This document shows positions 1 through 10,943 of a DNA stretch of 64,000 nucleotides, piece by piece. The notes under the pieces are model-generated. The model did not search any database. It was not told the origin of the DNA and was given only the letters and a program-made list of their open reading frames with translations. A program made the position numbers and the translations under genes. Source of the DNA: an uncultured Bacteroidales bacterium. Its GTDB lineage: Bacteria > Bacteroidota > Bacteroidia > Bacteroidales > UBA4417. The stretch lies in the NCBI GenBank assembly GCA_903879715.1, contig CAIRMR010000077.1, positions 27,239 through 91,238 of the forward strand, written 5' to 3'. The first letter of the stretch is position 1, and every line of letters begins with the position of its first letter.

Positions 1-444
1 TTGGTTTGTGGCTGCTTCATAATAAACTGAATCTATTGGCAACGACTCATTCAAAAAGCAGGGACTCGATTTATATGTATCGCCTGCTTTTGTAACTATG
101 GTCAGGGTGTATGTTCTGCCGACTACACCTTGTAGGCCATTGGCGGAGGTCGCGTAAATACCGGTTGCCTGTTCCGACAGTACTTCGGAATTGCCCGCAT
201 TATCCTCAATAGTGACTTTTGCGCCCATTACCGCTATATCCTTGGCGAGAGTTGTGTACTGAGTATTGAATGGCAACGCGTTTGACAGGCGGATATAATA
301 TGGCCCCGGGCCATTCGTTACCCTGCCTGTTACGGTTAATATGGTTTTATCCTGTTGAATGGACGGATCATCATAAATTACCTGGCACGAAGTGACTGCC
401 AGTAAAAATATGATTTCCCAAAGCAACAGTTTCAATTTCTTCAT
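1..444 (-). CDS. DUF4249-family lipoprotein, N-terminal part (runs off window start)
   Basis: Hand translation from ATG at 444: MKKLKLLLWEIIFLLAVTSCQVIYDDPSIQQDKTILTVTGRVTNGPGPYYIRLSNALPFNTQYTTLAKDIAVMGAKVTIEDNAGNSEVLSEQ...; lipobox-like LAVTSC; immediately downstream of a TonB receptor as usual for DUF4249. Not in the ORF track because it is truncated. Confidence 0.8.
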   Translation of the reverse strand, partial: MKKLKLLLWEIIFLLAVTSCQVIYDDPSIQQDKTILTVTGRVTNGPGPYYIRLSNALPFNTQYTTLAKDIAVMGAKVTIEDNAGNSEVLSEQATGIYATSANGLQGVVGRTYTLTIVTKAGDTYKSSPCFLNESLPIDSVYYEAATNQ

Positions 445-461
445 TTTATTGGTTATGGCCG

Positions 462-3218
462 TTAGAAAATAAAATTATATGTAAGAGTTGGAATAGGTTT
501 ACCGATGATATACATTTTATATAGGCTGTACATTCGGTAGTCATTTAATGAGGATGGCTGATCTTTTTTATAGAAAATTGAATACGCGTTCTTACGCCCG
601 TAAACATTTAATATTGATAAGGTCCAGCTCCCTTTCCACTTCTTTTTTAGTCGCAAAGTCTCATCCAGGCTTATGGATAAATCAAGACGATGGTATGTCG
701 GCAGGCGGTATTTATTCCGGTCGGAATATTCGATAACCCAGTTGGTGCCAACCTGGTATTTGTACTCCGGCAAAGTAATGGCTCTTCCCGAATTAAAACT
801 GAAATTAGCAGAAGCCCTCCACCGGCGGTTGAAATGATAGGTTGACATAACGGTTAAATTATGTGGCTTATCATAACTCGAAGGATAGTAAGTATTGCTG
901 TTTATTGTTTCTTCAGAAAAAACGCCGGATGTCTTTTTGAAAGATCGCGAATAGGTGTAACTAACCCAGCCGTCCAGTTTTCCGGAATTCTTTTTAATTA
1001 AAACCTCGACTCCATAATTCTTTCCTTCAGCGTTAATTACCGCTGTCTCCAGGTATGGGTTTAACGTTAGTTCGGCACCGTTTTTATATTCAACCAGGTT
1101 TTTAATGTTTTTATAATACAATTCCACAGAGGTTTCAAAAGTATTTTGTTTGAAATTCCGGAAATAACCGAGTGCAATCTGATCGCATACCAGCGGTTTG
1201 AAATACGGATCGCTCAGTTTCCACCTGTCTTCGGGAGTGGAAACGGAGGAATATGAAATCAGCGATATATATTGATTCGACCGGTTGTAGCTGAGTTTAA
1301 CCGAACTAGCCATGTTCACCCGGTATTTAATTGAAATACGGGGTTCAATGCCTTGATAGGAAGTGATAACATCTTTATTCCCGTAAACTATAGAATCGGT
1401 TATAGCGTATACTGACTTGCTGATTCCCGGTTGATACTGGTAAATTGTATTTGCGCCTAGCAAACTATATACCGAAAACCTGATTCCGGCAGTGATACTT
1501 ATTTGTTTATTTATCTCGTAACTATCAGTAAGGTACACAGCGTTTTCAAAAGCTTGTTCCGTATTGAGTTTAAACGGGAGAATCAGCGAGTTCGAATCCG
1601 AAGGATTTATTTTGCCAGGTTGTATCTGGTAGTAGATGGTTTGAATTCCAAAGTCGAATTTATTCTTACCCGGCGAATACGTAAAGTTGAGCCTGGCAGT
1701 TTTATAATTCAGGTCTGAAACTGTAGTACTTTTTTCAAAATCATTCTTGATATCATACTTGTTAATATTGTATTTGCTGAAGCTCACATTCAGGGTTGCG
1801 TTCAGCCTGTAACTAAATTCATGACTCCATTTCAGCGTGCCTATATCATTGCCATAATTGTAATTTAACTCCGAAGCGTATTCCATTACATCGTAACTGC
1901 GATAATAGAAAAGGGATAAACTATTTTTTTTGTTTATTTTCCAATTGATTAAGGTATTGAAATCGTAAAAACTGGCTGTACTGTTTTTGAGGTTAACATC
2001 CGGCATTAAGTGCAGCAGGTAATTGGAATACGTCGATCGTCCTCCCATTAAGATGGATAATTTGTTCTTTATCACAGGAATTTCGAGGTTTAAGCGGCTA
2101 TCAAGTATCCCTATGCCACCACTTGCGTGAAATGCTTTGTCGTTATCATGTTTTAGATCAATTGTTACAATCGACGAAACCCGTTCGCCATATTTGGCCG
2201 GAATGTCGCCTTTGTATAAAGAAACATTCGAAATAGCATCCGAACTTATAACTGAAACCAATCCAAACAAATGGGCTGTGTTGAAAACGGGTGCTCCCTC
2301 AATTAAAATCAGGTTTTGATCGTTGGCTCCTCCGCGCACATTGATTTCGGCTCCGAATTCACCTACGGATTTAACTCCCGGAAGCATGGTGAGGCTTTTC
2401 AGTATATCTTTTGTTCCCATCATAGCCGGAATCTGCTTAATGGCTTTCCGGTCCAACTGAACAAGGCTCATTTGATTATTGGAAATATTCTGGTCAGGTC
2501 GGCGTGCCCAGACTTCAACTTCGTCGAGTTTGACGGATTTTTCGAAAAGTGAAATATTGTAATTACCACTGCCTAAAAGTTTTACATTAAAAAAAGTAGC
2601 TTCCAGTCCCAGGCATTCTACCATAATTTTATAACTCCCTACCGGCAGTTTGAGGGTATAACTACCGTCAATATTTGAGGTTGTCCCAACATTTATATTT
2701 TTAATATAGATGGAAGCGCCTGGAATAGATTCGTTTGTAGTACCGTTTATTATATATCCTTTGATTTCAGCAAATTTTGAATTGTCTTTCGTACTTATGC
2801 TGCCGATTGTAGTAAAATCTGAATCAGTTTTCGTTTGCTTTTGAGCATTGTTCGACTGATGCAGGTTTGATTTTTCTTTAAGATCAGCCACTTCTTTCTT
2901 TGGCAGGAAGATATACGCACCCTGTACAATATAATATTGATATGCGGTTCCGAAAATAACGCGATCAACGGTTTTTGCCAGAGGCATTTTCGTGAAATTT
3001 TGATTGATGGTTATGTCTTGGAACCATTCAGGTTCATAATAAAATTTAACAGAATGATTATTTTCTATATCATTCAGGAAACTTATCAGGGATACATTCT
3101 GAAAATTACCGGTTATCAGAACTGATTCGGCAGTTTGGCAATCCGATCTTTTTATAAAAAAGAAGATGAATAGAAATGCAGGTATAAGTTTGAAATGTGC
3201 AAATTGGGGTTTAATCAT
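462..3218 (-). CDS. TonB-dependent receptor with carboxypeptidase-like regulatory domain and N-terminal STN-like domain
   Basis: 918 aa; IKGYIINGTTNESIPGASIYIKNINVGTTSNIDGSYTLKLPVGSY domain, plug motif NVRGGANDQNLILIEGAPVFN, C-terminal beta-barrel. Confidence 0.9.
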   Translation of the reverse strand: MIKPQFAHFKLIPAFLFIFFFIKRSDCQTAESVLITGNFQNVSLISFLNDIENNHSVKFYYEPEWFQDITINQNFTKMPLAKTVDRVIFGTAYQYYIVQGAYIFLPKKEVADLKEKSNLHQSNNAQKQTKTDSDFTTIGSISTKDNSKFAEIKGYIINGTTNESIPGASIYIKNINVGTTSNIDGSYTLKLPVGSYKIMVECLGLEATFFNVKLLGSGNYNISLFEKSVKLDEVEVWARRPDQNISNNQMSLVQLDRKAIKQIPAMMGTKDILKSLTMLPGVKSVGEFGAEINVRGGANDQNLILIEGAPVFNTAHLFGLVSVISSDAISNVSLYKGDIPAKYGERVSSIVTIDLKHDNDKAFHASGGIGILDSRLNLEIPVIKNKLSILMGGRSTYSNYLLHLMPDVNLKNSTASFYDFNTLINWKINKKNSLSLFYYRSYDVMEYASELNYNYGNDIGTLKWSHEFSYRLNATLNVSFSKYNINKYDIKNDFEKSTTVSDLNYKTARLNFTYSPGKNKFDFGIQTIYYQIQPGKINPSDSNSLILPFKLNTEQAFENAVYLTDSYEINKQISITAGIRFSVYSLLGANTIYQYQPGISKSVYAITDSIVYGNKDVITSYQGIEPRISIKYRVNMASSVKLSYNRSNQYISLISYSSVSTPEDRWKLSDPYFKPLVCDQIALGYFRNFKQNTFETSVELYYKNIKNLVEYKNGAELTLNPYLETAVINAEGKNYGVEVLIKKNSGKLDGWVSYTYSRSFKKTSGVFSEETINSNTYYPSSYDKPHNLTVMSTYHFNRRWRASANFSFNSGRAITLPEYKYQVGTNWVIEYSDRNKYRLPTYHRLDLSISLDETLRLKKKWKGSWTLSILNVYGRKNAYSIFYKKDQPSSLNDYRMYSLYKMYIIGKPIPTLTYNFIF

Positions 3219-3666
3219 ATTCTAAGTCCGGCATTTAGACTAACATCAATCTGAAATGGAGGGTAAATTTCTATGCATCTCAAACTAGTCTTGTTTTACA
3301 TTCGTGAGTAAGCGGTCTTAGAAAGCATTTTTGGTATTCTTAGCACCTGCTTTTTCCAGCCTGGTCACTTTTAATCTGAACTTCAAAATTACAAACAAAT
3401 CTAATGCGCATCATTCTGATCAGATTAAAAAGCCTGAATTATTAATGAGCCGGTATGCATTTCATTCAGCACAATTCCAATTCTGTTTTCAAACAGGCAT
3501 GGTATATAAGTCTTGATATATGAAACATCTTAGCCAATTTCTTATTACCCAATAACTTATATTTACTTATATAGAATAGTTCCATATTATCGGTTTTGAA
3601 CTTATTTCTTTGCCTATTGTTATTTCAATAACAAAAAGAAATTAATTTTGCAAAAAATTATAACCC

Positions 3667-4077
3667 ATGAATTTATCACACATCGAACACATCGGAATTG
3701 CTGTTAAGAGTTTGGAAATCAGTATTCCATATTGGGAAAAAGTATTTGGTCTGAAATGTTATGCTGTTGAAGAAGTTACCGACCAGCGGGTTAAGACAGC
3801 TTTCTTTATGGTAGGACAAACCAAGATTGAATTACTCGAAAGCACAGATGCTGAAGGTCCAATCGGAAAATTCCTTGAGAAAAAAGGAGAAGGAATCCAT
3901 CATATCGCTTTCGCGGTGAAGGATATCGAAAACGCTTTGACCGAAACCGAAGCAAACGGTATCCAGCTTATCGATAAACAGCCGCGTAAAGGCGCTGAAG
4001 GCATGAGTATTGGTTTCCTGCATCCGAAATCGACATTTGGCGTACTCACTGAACTTTGTGAAAATAAAAATATATAG
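3667..4077 (+). CDS. mce: methylmalonyl-CoA epimerase
   Basis: 136 aa, MNLSHIEHIGIAVKSLEISIPYWEKVFGL...EGIHHIAFAVKDI glyoxalase/VOC fold; start of the decarboxylase operon. Confidence 0.92.
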   Translation: MNLSHIEHIGIAVKSLEISIPYWEKVFGLKCYAVEEVTDQRVKTAFFMVGQTKIELLESTDAEGPIGKFLEKKGEGIHHIAFAVKDIENALTETEANGIQLIDKQPRKGAEGMSIGFLHPKSTFGVLTELCENKNI

Positions 4078-4175
4078 TACAAGAGTACTCTGTGCATAGT
4101 GCCTGGTGCTCAGAGTGCAATGCACTCAGTACTTAGCACTGTGCACTAAAACAAATTTAATTAGAAATATAACCA

Positions 4176-5735
4176 ATGGCAATTGAAGACAAAATCAAGC
4201 AACTGCTTGATAAACGTGAGCTTGCAAAACTGGGTGGCGGCCAGAAACGTATTGACTCCCAGCACAAAAAAGGAAAACTCACTGCCCGCGAACGCATTGA
4301 TTTATTGCTCGATGAAGGAAGTTTCGAAGAATTCGATATGTTTGTTTCGCACCGCTGTACCGATTTTGGTATCGAAAACGAACAATACCTTTCGGATGGC
4401 GTAGTTACCGGTTATGGTACTATCGATGGACGCCTGGTATATGTTTTCTCGCAGGATTTTACCGTTTTCGGCGGATCATTAAGCGAAATGTATGCCAAGA
4501 AGATTTGCAAGGTTATGGACCAGGCCATGAAAGTGGGCGCACCGGTAATCGGTATAAACGATTCAGGCGGAGCCCGTATACAGGAAGGCATTCAGAGCCT
4601 GGCAGGTTATGCTGAGATTTTCCAGCGTAATATTATGGCTTCGGGTGTGATCCCACAGCTATCAGCAATTTTTGGCCCTTGTGCAGGCGGTGCTGTTTAT
4701 AGTCCGGCCCTTACTGATTTTATAATTATGTCGAAAACAAACAGTTATATGTTTGTTACCGGTCCTAAAGTTGTAAAAACAGTTACCGGTGAAGTGGTTA
4801 CCGACGAAGAACTGGGCGGAGCCATGGTGCATGGATCCAAATCCGGAGTTTCGCACTTTGTAGCTGAGGATGAACAGGAAGGAATCCTGCTACTGCGTAA
4901 AATACTCAGTTACCTGCCACAGAACAACCTCGAAGATCCGCCATTGGTTCCCTGTATTGATCCTATTGATCGACTGGAAGAATCTCTGAATGAAATTGTT
5001 CCGGAAAATCCGAATAAGCCTTATGATATCAAAGATGTAATCCATCTGATTGCTGATAATAACGAATTCCTGGAAGTAGCCCGTCACTTTGCGCCTAATA
5101 TTGTTGTCGGGTTTGCGCGGTTCAACGGTATGTCAGTTGGTATTGTTGCTAATCAGCCCAATTACCTGGCCGGAGTGCTGGATATTAATGCTTCGCGCAA
5201 GGCTGCACGCTTTGTTCGTTTCTGCGATGCTTTCAATGTTCCTATCCTTACACTGGTTGATGTTCCGGGATTCCTTCCCGGCACTGCACAGGAATATGGC
5301 GGAATCATTATTCATGGTGCTAAATTGCTGTTTGCCTATGGCGAAGCAACTGTTCCAAAAGTAACGGTTATACTTCGTAAAGCGTATGGCGGAGCTTATG
5401 ATGTTATGAGTTCCAAGCATTTGCGTGGTGATATTAATTACGCATGGCCTTCAGCCGAAATTGCGGTTATGGGTCCTAAAGGCGCGATAGAAGTGCTTTA
5501 CCATAAAAAGCTTGCCGAAATTGAAGATCCGTCAGAAAGGGAAGTGGAATTCCATAAATACGAAAACGAGTATAAAACCAAATTTGCAAATCCATACGAT
5601 GCTGCAAAATATGGCTTTATCGATGATATCATTGTACCGCGCAACACCCGATTCAGGGTTATAAGGGCATTCCAGGCTTTATCCACCAAGAAGGATGTCA
5701 ATCCGCCCAAGAAACACTCAAACCTGCCGTTATGA
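4176..5735 (+). CDS. mmdA: methylmalonyl-CoA decarboxylase alpha subunit / propionyl-CoA carboxylase beta-type carboxyltransferase
   Basis: 519 aa; [86 protein letters not shown] motifs. Confidence 0.95.
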   Translation: MAIEDKIKQLLDKRELAKLGGGQKRIDSQHKKGKLTARERIDLLLDEGSFEEFDMFVSHRCTDFGIENEQYLSDGVVTGYGTIDGRLVYVFSQDFTVFGGSLSEMYAKKICKVMDQAMKVGAPVIGINDSGGARIQEGIQSLAGYAEIFQRNIMASGVIPQLSAIFGPCAGGAVYSPALTDFIIMSKTNSYMFVTGPKVVKTVTGEVVTDEELGGAMVHGSKSGVSHFVAEDEQEGILLLRKILSYLPQNNLEDPPLVPCIDPIDRLEESLNEIVPENPNKPYDIKDVIHLIADNNEFLEVARHFAPNIVVGFARFNGMSVGIVANQPNYLAGVLDINASRKAARFVRFCDAFNVPILTLVDVPGFLPGTAQEYGGIIIHGAKLLFAYGEATVPKVTVILRKAYGGAYDVMSSKHLRGDINYAWPSAEIAVMGPKGAIEVLYHKKLAEIEDPSEREVEFHKYENEYKTKFANPYDAAKYGFIDDIIVPRNTRFRVIRAFQALSTKKDVNPPKKHSNLPL

Positions 5736-6139
5736 TATTATCAACATTATTGATTGTAGAAGCCGGTGAACGGGTTGCGGCTAAATCTGCTGATGAGTTT
5801 GGCAAAATGGATCCGACAGGCATAGCTATGGCTTTGATTGCCATGACCATTGTGTTTTCCGCTTTGATTTTTCTGTATTTCACGTTTAAATACATTGCCA
5901 GACTATACACTATCGATCTGAAAAAGCGCTTCCGGAAAAGTCGTCCGGATATTGTGCACAGCGAAGAACACCAGGAAATATCAGGCGAGACTCTTGCTGC
6001 CATTTCGCTGGCGCTTCACCTATACCATCAGCAGGTGCAAGGATTGGAAGATGCTGTAATGACCTTTAAAAATGCGGCTAAAACATACTCTCCATGGAGT
6101 TCGAAAATTTATGGATTACGCAAAACGCCTAATAATTAA
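5732..6139 (+). CDS. OadG-family (sodium pump decarboxylase gamma subunit) membrane protein
   Basis: Single N-terminal TM segment ([26 protein letters not shown]), overlaps mmdA stop by 4 nt, followed by biotin carrier. Confidence 0.8.
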   Translation: MILSTLLIVEAGERVAAKSADEFGKMDPTGIAMALIAMTIVFSALIFLYFTFKYIARLYTIDLKKRFRKSRPDIVHSEEHQEISGETLAAISLALHLYHQQVQGLEDAVMTFKNAAKTYSPWSSKIYGLRKTPNN

Positions 6140-6142
6140 ACA

Positions 6143-6586
6143 ATGAAGAATTTTAAATTCACTATAAACGGAAATGAATACGATGCCGAAATTATTGGTA
6201 TCGAGGATAGTACTGCAGAAGTATCGGTAAACGGAGTTACTTATTCAGTTGAGATTGACCGGAAATTGCAGACTATTAAAACACCTAAACTGGTCCGTAC
6301 ACTGGCTGTCCCATCCACTGATTCGCATCCTTCCGTTTCAAAAACAGCAAATCCTTCGGCTCCAAAGGGAACAGGAAATATAAAATCACCATTACCCGGT
6401 GTTATTCTCGAAATTTATGTACGCGAAGGCGATGATGTAAAAATCGGACAGAAACTGCTGATGCTTGAGGCTATGAAAATGGAGAACATCATCAACGCAG
6501 ATAAAGAAGGACGGGTTGCATTCATCAAAGTGGGTAAGGGTGATAGTGTGATGGAAGGTGATATTCTTATTGTAATCGGAGAATAG
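6143..6586 (+). CDS. mmdC: biotin carboxyl carrier subunit of methylmalonyl-CoA decarboxylase
   Basis: Biotinylation motif LLMLEAMKMENIINADKEG near C-terminus; Ser/Pro linker. Confidence 0.92.
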   Translation: MKNFKFTINGNEYDAEIIGIEDSTAEVSVNGVTYSVEIDRKLQTIKTPKLVRTLAVPSTDSHPSVSKTANPSAPKGTGNIKSPLPGVILEIYVREGDDVKIGQKLLMLEAMKMENIINADKEGRVAFIKVGKGDSVMEGDILIVIGE

Positions 6587-6590
6587 CGGT

Positions 6591-7784
6591 ATGGATACTT
6601 CTCAAAATTTCTGGACTTTTCTGTCCGATCACCTGTTTCAGTTCCTTGGAGAAACTGCGTTTTTAAATTTTACGATGGGTCATGTGGTTATGATCCTAAT
6701 TGGTCTTGTCCTCATCTTCCTCGCAATTGCCAAAGGATTTGAGCCTATGTTGCTGATTCCTATCGGATTTGGCATTCTTATTGGTAACATACCCTTTGCC
6801 GGAGCCGAACATATACTCTCTGATGATCCCGAAAACCTGCAAATTGGTATTTACCAGAGCGGTAGTGTAATGAATTACCTGTATTTTGGTGTAAGGTATG
6901 GTATCTATCCTCCACTGATCTTTTTAGGCATTGGTGCTATGACCGATTTTTCGGCTTTGATTTCCAATCCGAAACTTATGCTCGTAGGTGCGGCGGCTCA
7001 ATTAGGTATTTTTGGCGCTTATGCCGCTGCTCTTGCACTGGGATTTTCACCATCCGAAGCTGGGGCAATTGGCATTATCGGAGGAGCTGATGGACCAACT
7101 GCTATCTTCGTAGCATCCAAACTTGCACCAGATCTGGTTGGGGCAATCGCAGTTTCGGCCTATTCATACATGGCGCTGGTACCGGTTATTCAACCACCGG
7201 TTATGCGGTTATTGACTACTGAAAAGGAACGTTTGATCCGCATGAAACCTCCACGTACCGTTTCGAAACTTGAAAAGATACTTTTTCCCATCATCGGAAT
7301 GCTTTTCACGTGTTTCATAGTGCCTGCCGCCATCCCCTTGCTTGGGATGCTTTTCTTTGGCAACCTGCTGAAAGAAAGCACTGTAACCAAACGCCTGGCT
7401 GACACAGCCAAGGGGCAGATGATTGATATAATAACCATTCTGATCGGGCTCACAGTAGGTGCCTCTACTCAGGCTACAACTTTCCTTACCGCCAAATCTG
7501 TAGGAATTTTTGCCCTTGGAGCTTGCTCATTTATTATAGCAACTTTTGGAGGAGTGATGTTTGTGAAAATTTTAAACCTCTTTCTGAAAGAAGGCAACAA
7601 AATAAATCCCCTGATAGGGAATGCCGGAGTATCAGCTGTACCTGCAAGTGCGCGGGTATCACAGGTTATCGGGCTTCAATATGACAAAACTAATCATTTA
7701 CTGATGCATGCCATGGGACCCAATGTTGCCGGAGTTATTGGCAGTGCGGTAGCTGCAGGGGTTCTGCTTAGTTTCCTGTTCTAA
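6591..7784 (+). CDS. mmdB: sodium ion-translocating decarboxylase beta subunit
   Basis: 397-aa polytopic protein; GAIGIIGGADGPTAIFVASKLAPDL motif, C-terminal NPLIGNAGVSAVPASARVSQ. Confidence 0.95.
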   Translation: MDTSQNFWTFLSDHLFQFLGETAFLNFTMGHVVMILIGLVLIFLAIAKGFEPMLLIPIGFGILIGNIPFAGAEHILSDDPENLQIGIYQSGSVMNYLYFGVRYGIYPPLIFLGIGAMTDFSALISNPKLMLVGAAAQLGIFGAYAAALALGFSPSEAGAIGIIGGADGPTAIFVASKLAPDLVGAIAVSAYSYMALVPVIQPPVMRLLTTEKERLIRMKPPRTVSKLEKILFPIIGMLFTCFIVPAAIPLLGMLFFGNLLKESTVTKRLADTAKGQMIDIITILIGLTVGASTQATTFLTAKSVGIFALGACSFIIATFGGVMFVKILNLFLKEGNKINPLIGNAGVSAVPASARVSQVIGLQYDKTNHLLMHAMGPNVAGVIGSAVAAGVLLSFLF

Positions 7785-7881
7785 GAGTTCAAAGTTTCAA
7801 AAGCCCAGAAAAACAGGACTTTGTTTTTAAAAGAAGCACTGTTTCTTTTGTTAAAAATAAAATCTCTGATTATTCGCAAAG

Positions 7882-7909
7882 AAAGCTCCGATAATCCGGG
7901 GCTTTTTTT
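7882..7909 (+). terminator. rho-independent terminator after the mmd operon
   Basis: AAAGCTCCG-ATAAT-CCGGGGCTTTTTTT stem-loop followed by T run. Confidence 0.75.
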
Positions 7910-7961
7910 ACTTTTACAAATCGTAAGCTTCTCACAGAAATATTTTTAATCCACTCATATT

Positions 7962-8579
7962 ATGTTAATTATAGGAATCGCCGGTGGCTCGGGATGCGGT
8001 AAAACTACAGTTGTACGCGAAATCATTAAACGCCTGCCCAAAAATTCCGTTGCTGTGATTCCGCAGGATGCTTATTACTGGGACAACGGACATCTTTCAC
8101 CGGAAGAAAAACTCAGTATCAACTTCGATCATCCGAATTCTATTGAGTGGGATCTTTTAGTGCAACATATTGACGAGCTCCGCCAGGGAAAAAGTATCGA
8201 AATGCCCGTATATTCCTATATTGAATGCGCCAGGCTGAAGGAAACAGTAAGGATTGAGCCTCGTAAGGTTATAATTATAGAGGGTATTTTAATTTACAGC
8301 GATCCTGAACTGATTAAACGCATGGATATCAAAGTGTTTGTTGATGCCGAAAGCGACGACAGGCTGATGCGAATTATACGACGCGATACGGTTGAACGTG
8401 GCCGCGATCCAATGCAGGTACTTGAGCATTATACGCGTTGGGTGAAGCCTATGCACCTACAGTTTATAGAACCGACCAAGCGGAATGCCGATATTATTGT
8501 TCCGCAGGGAGGCGAAAATAAAGTGGCTATTGATATACTGGCTTCCAGGATTAAAATGAAACTGGACTCGGGGGATTGA
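7962..8579 (+). CDS. udk: uridine kinase
   Basis: Walker A GIAGGSGCGKTTV, QDAYYWD, INFDHPNSIEWDLL, RIIRRDTVERGRD motifs. Confidence 0.93.
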   Translation: MLIIGIAGGSGCGKTTVVREIIKRLPKNSVAVIPQDAYYWDNGHLSPEEKLSINFDHPNSIEWDLLVQHIDELRQGKSIEMPVYSYIECARLKETVRIEPRKVIIIEGILIYSDPELIKRMDIKVFVDAESDDRLMRIIRRDTVERGRDPMQVLEHYTRWVKPMHLQFIEPTKRNADIIVPQGGENKVAIDILASRIKMKLDSGD

Positions 8580-8656
8580 GAAAAGTTAATGGTTAAAAGT
8601 TAATAGAAAATGGGGGATTATTAGATCCGACATCCGACATCAAACATCCGACATTA

Positions 8657-9103
8657 TTATTCATTATCCGCCGCAAACCATTCCGCATACGATGTAACTG
8701 TTTCGCGCAATAGCAAATGATGTAGCTTTACATTTGCAGGAAGTTGATTCTTCAGCCTTTCAACAAAATCGATAAGCATATTTTCGCTGGTTGGCTGGTA
8801 ATCGACCAGGATGGTTCGTCCAAACATCTCCGCATCAACGTTAAAATCATCTGCTGATTCGCGCTTAAGTACCAGGGCATGATCGAACTCATCAATAATA
8901 CTTTTACGTACTATTTTCTTCAGGTCACCAAAATCCATTACCATACCTAGTTTTGTGGAGGTAGTGTCCGAAACCGGGATGCCGGTAACTGTTACCAGCA
9001 GTTCGTATGAATGCCCGTGAATATTGCGGCAAAGCCCGTCGTAGCCTTTAAGGGCATGAGCCATTTCGAATTTAAATTCTTTTGTAAGTCGGATGGTTTG
9101 CAA
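8657..9103 (-). CDS. queD: 6-carboxy-5,6,7,8-tetrahydropterin synthase
   Basis: Zn-binding CRNIHGHSYELLVTV, GMVMDFGDLK, DHALVL, PTSENM motifs. Confidence 0.9.
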   Translation of the reverse strand: MQTIRLTKEFKFEMAHALKGYDGLCRNIHGHSYELLVTVTGIPVSDTTSTKLGMVMDFGDLKKIVRKSIIDEFDHALVLKRESADDFNVDAEMFGRTILVDYQPTSENMLIDFVERLKNQLPANVKLHHLLLRETVTSYAEWFAADNE

Positions 9104-9213
9104 TGGTAATTGTTTTATTGTTCTGGCTGATTTCTATGGATTGAAAAGATGCTATCAATATAAAAGTTCCGGGTGCCATGTGCCAGTGGAAACAGGCACC
9201 CGGAACGAGGAAT

Positions 9214-10305
9214 TTATTTTTTAATTATCCTTGCATGGTAAATTGTACTGTAGTTGTCGTTCATCATCCTCACAAGATAAAATCCAGAAGGTGCATTTTC
9301 CAGATTCAATAAGGCTTTGTCACCTGATATTGTAACCGGGGCAAAAACCGGAATACCTGTTGAAGAATAAACAGTAAAAGCAGAATTTTGTTGATTAAAA
9401 TCAGAAGGTAAAGTTACGGTACATATGTCGGAAACCGGGTTTGGATAAACCTGCAACGCAACTTTGGCATATTCGTTTGTAATGCTTGTATTTAGTACCC
9501 AGACGCTGTTGACATATTCTGGATGATCGATATATGGATTTCGATTATGTTGAATGGCATAAATAGCATTATTCCGGGCAATTTCCTTGTCGCTTACAGG
9601 ATCAGCTGCATTCCATGCAAGCAAAACATTAAGTATCCAGGTGTCGAAGCAGGGGTATGCTGTTCCGTTGAGGGTAGATTGTGCTTCTGCATTTGAATTC
9701 CATGAAACTACTACGTTTTCATAACGTGTTACCATATAGAAATAAGTGCGGGCAAGATCACCTTTGTATTCATCAATGGGTTCGAATACGATACCTGTAT
9801 ATCCTGGTGCAGAGCAAGGTCCGAGTTTTGAGCCATTCTTCGAAGTCCAGGAAGGTGAACTAACCGTTCCATACGGATAATTACTTCTCTGCCCATTAAC
9901 TTTTCCATCTGTTGGGTACAGATGAAAGACATCAACATTCATTGGTGCAACATCACCAAACCAACTTTTTGGAAAACTATGCTCACGGTTGTAACAGTCG
10001 CCTTCTACACTATATGTGCCACATTGGCTGCTGCCCAGTGTATATTCGTATGGAGGTGTTCCGCCTGGCACATCTGAATAAATATCCCAGACTTTTCCGT
10101 TGGATTTTTTATCTGTGGTATAAAAAGCATTCCATACTCCCGGAGTATAGCTTACGGCTGTATGGCCTTTAATTATATTATACAAGGCTGTCTTTAGCGC
10201 TGCGCCAGTTTGCCCGGTAGCAGCATTGTAATATCCTGTAGGTATTTGTGCTTTTGTAATTACTAGAATTGTAATAAGCAGGAAGGTGAGTAGCGTTCTT
10301 TTCAT
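9214..10305 (-). CDS. endonuclease I family nuclease with T9SS C-terminal sorting domain
   Basis: NREHSFPKSWFG...MNVDVFHLYPTDGKVNGQRSNYPYG motif of the endonuclease I family; signal peptide; C-terminal VYPNPVSD...GFYLVRM...ARIIKK. Confidence 0.88.
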   Translation of the reverse strand: MKRTLLTFLLITILVITKAQIPTGYYNAATGQTGAALKTALYNIIKGHTAVSYTPGVWNAFYTTDKKSNGKVWDIYSDVPGGTPPYEYTLGSSQCGTYSVEGDCYNREHSFPKSWFGDVAPMNVDVFHLYPTDGKVNGQRSNYPYGTVSSPSWTSKNGSKLGPCSAPGYTGIVFEPIDEYKGDLARTYFYMVTRYENVVVSWNSNAEAQSTLNGTAYPCFDTWILNVLLAWNAADPVSDKEIARNNAIYAIQHNRNPYIDHPEYVNSVWVLNTSITNEYAKVALQVYPNPVSDICTVTLPSDFNQQNSAFTVYSSTGIPVFAPVTISGDKALLNLENAPSGFYLVRMMNDNYSTIYHARIIKK

Positions 10306-10352
10306 TTTTACAGATTAATTGGTTTTGTTTTTAGATAGTTATGTTTATTTGT

Positions 10353-10922
10353 TTAGATTCCGAAATTTGTCAGGTTTAATATCAGTTTTATAGCAGCCGC
10401 AAGCAGAAGCAGACCCCCAATAGGGCCAAACCTTAGTTTAAAAGCACCGGAGCCTATTCGGTTAGCCACCCAAAGCCCAAGCAAAATACCTGCCAATAAA
10501 AATATTCCAGTCACCATCCAGTGCATGTATGGATGTAACGAAAGTACCCCAATCGCCGTACCTATAAACAAGGGCATAATTCCTTCGGCAAGAGCTGTAA
10601 ACATAACAACTTTATTATCGGTAAAGTCAAATGCTTTTTCATCAGCCTGAGTCCAGATTCCCGAGAGCAATATTTTCAAGCCGAAAACAAGAAATACGCT
10701 GAGGCTGATCATCATATTTACGCGTACATCTGCACTGCAAAATTTATTTCCGGCCCATATACCAACACCCGCCATTATAAATTGAAAAAAGAACATTACT
10801 CCTGAATAATTAACTTTGCGAAGTAAAGGCTCCTTTGAAAGCACAATTCCAGCATTCAGGTATGTTGTCCATGAATTAAAAACAAGTGCAATCGCCAGAA
10901 TAAAAATTTCAAAATTGTTCAT
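10353..10922 (-). CDS. MntP-like (DUF204) putative manganese efflux membrane protein
   Basis: 189-aa six-TM-type protein; LAIALVFNSWTTYLNAGI and DFTDNKVVMFTALAEGIMPLFIGTAIG resemble the MntP fold; family assignment by eye. Confidence 0.5.
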   Translation of the reverse strand: MNNFEIFILAIALVFNSWTTYLNAGIVLSKEPLLRKVNYSGVMFFFQFIMAGVGIWAGNKFCSADVRVNMMISLSVFLVFGLKILLSGIWTQADEKAFDFTDNKVVMFTALAEGIMPLFIGTAIGVLSLHPYMHWMVTGIFLLAGILLGLWVANRIGSGAFKLRFGPIGGLLLLAAAIKLILNLTNFGI

Positions 10923-10943
10923 TTCTTCAAAGTACCAGAATTC

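Noticed and set aside
1590-1599. gttcgaatcc, resembling a tRNA T-loop
   Set aside because: Lies inside the TonB receptor CDS; no acceptor/anticodon stems could be built around it.
4176-7784. mmd operon as a novel system
   Set aside because: Gene content and order match the known Na+-pumping methylmalonyl-CoA decarboxylase; ordinary for Bacteroidota.
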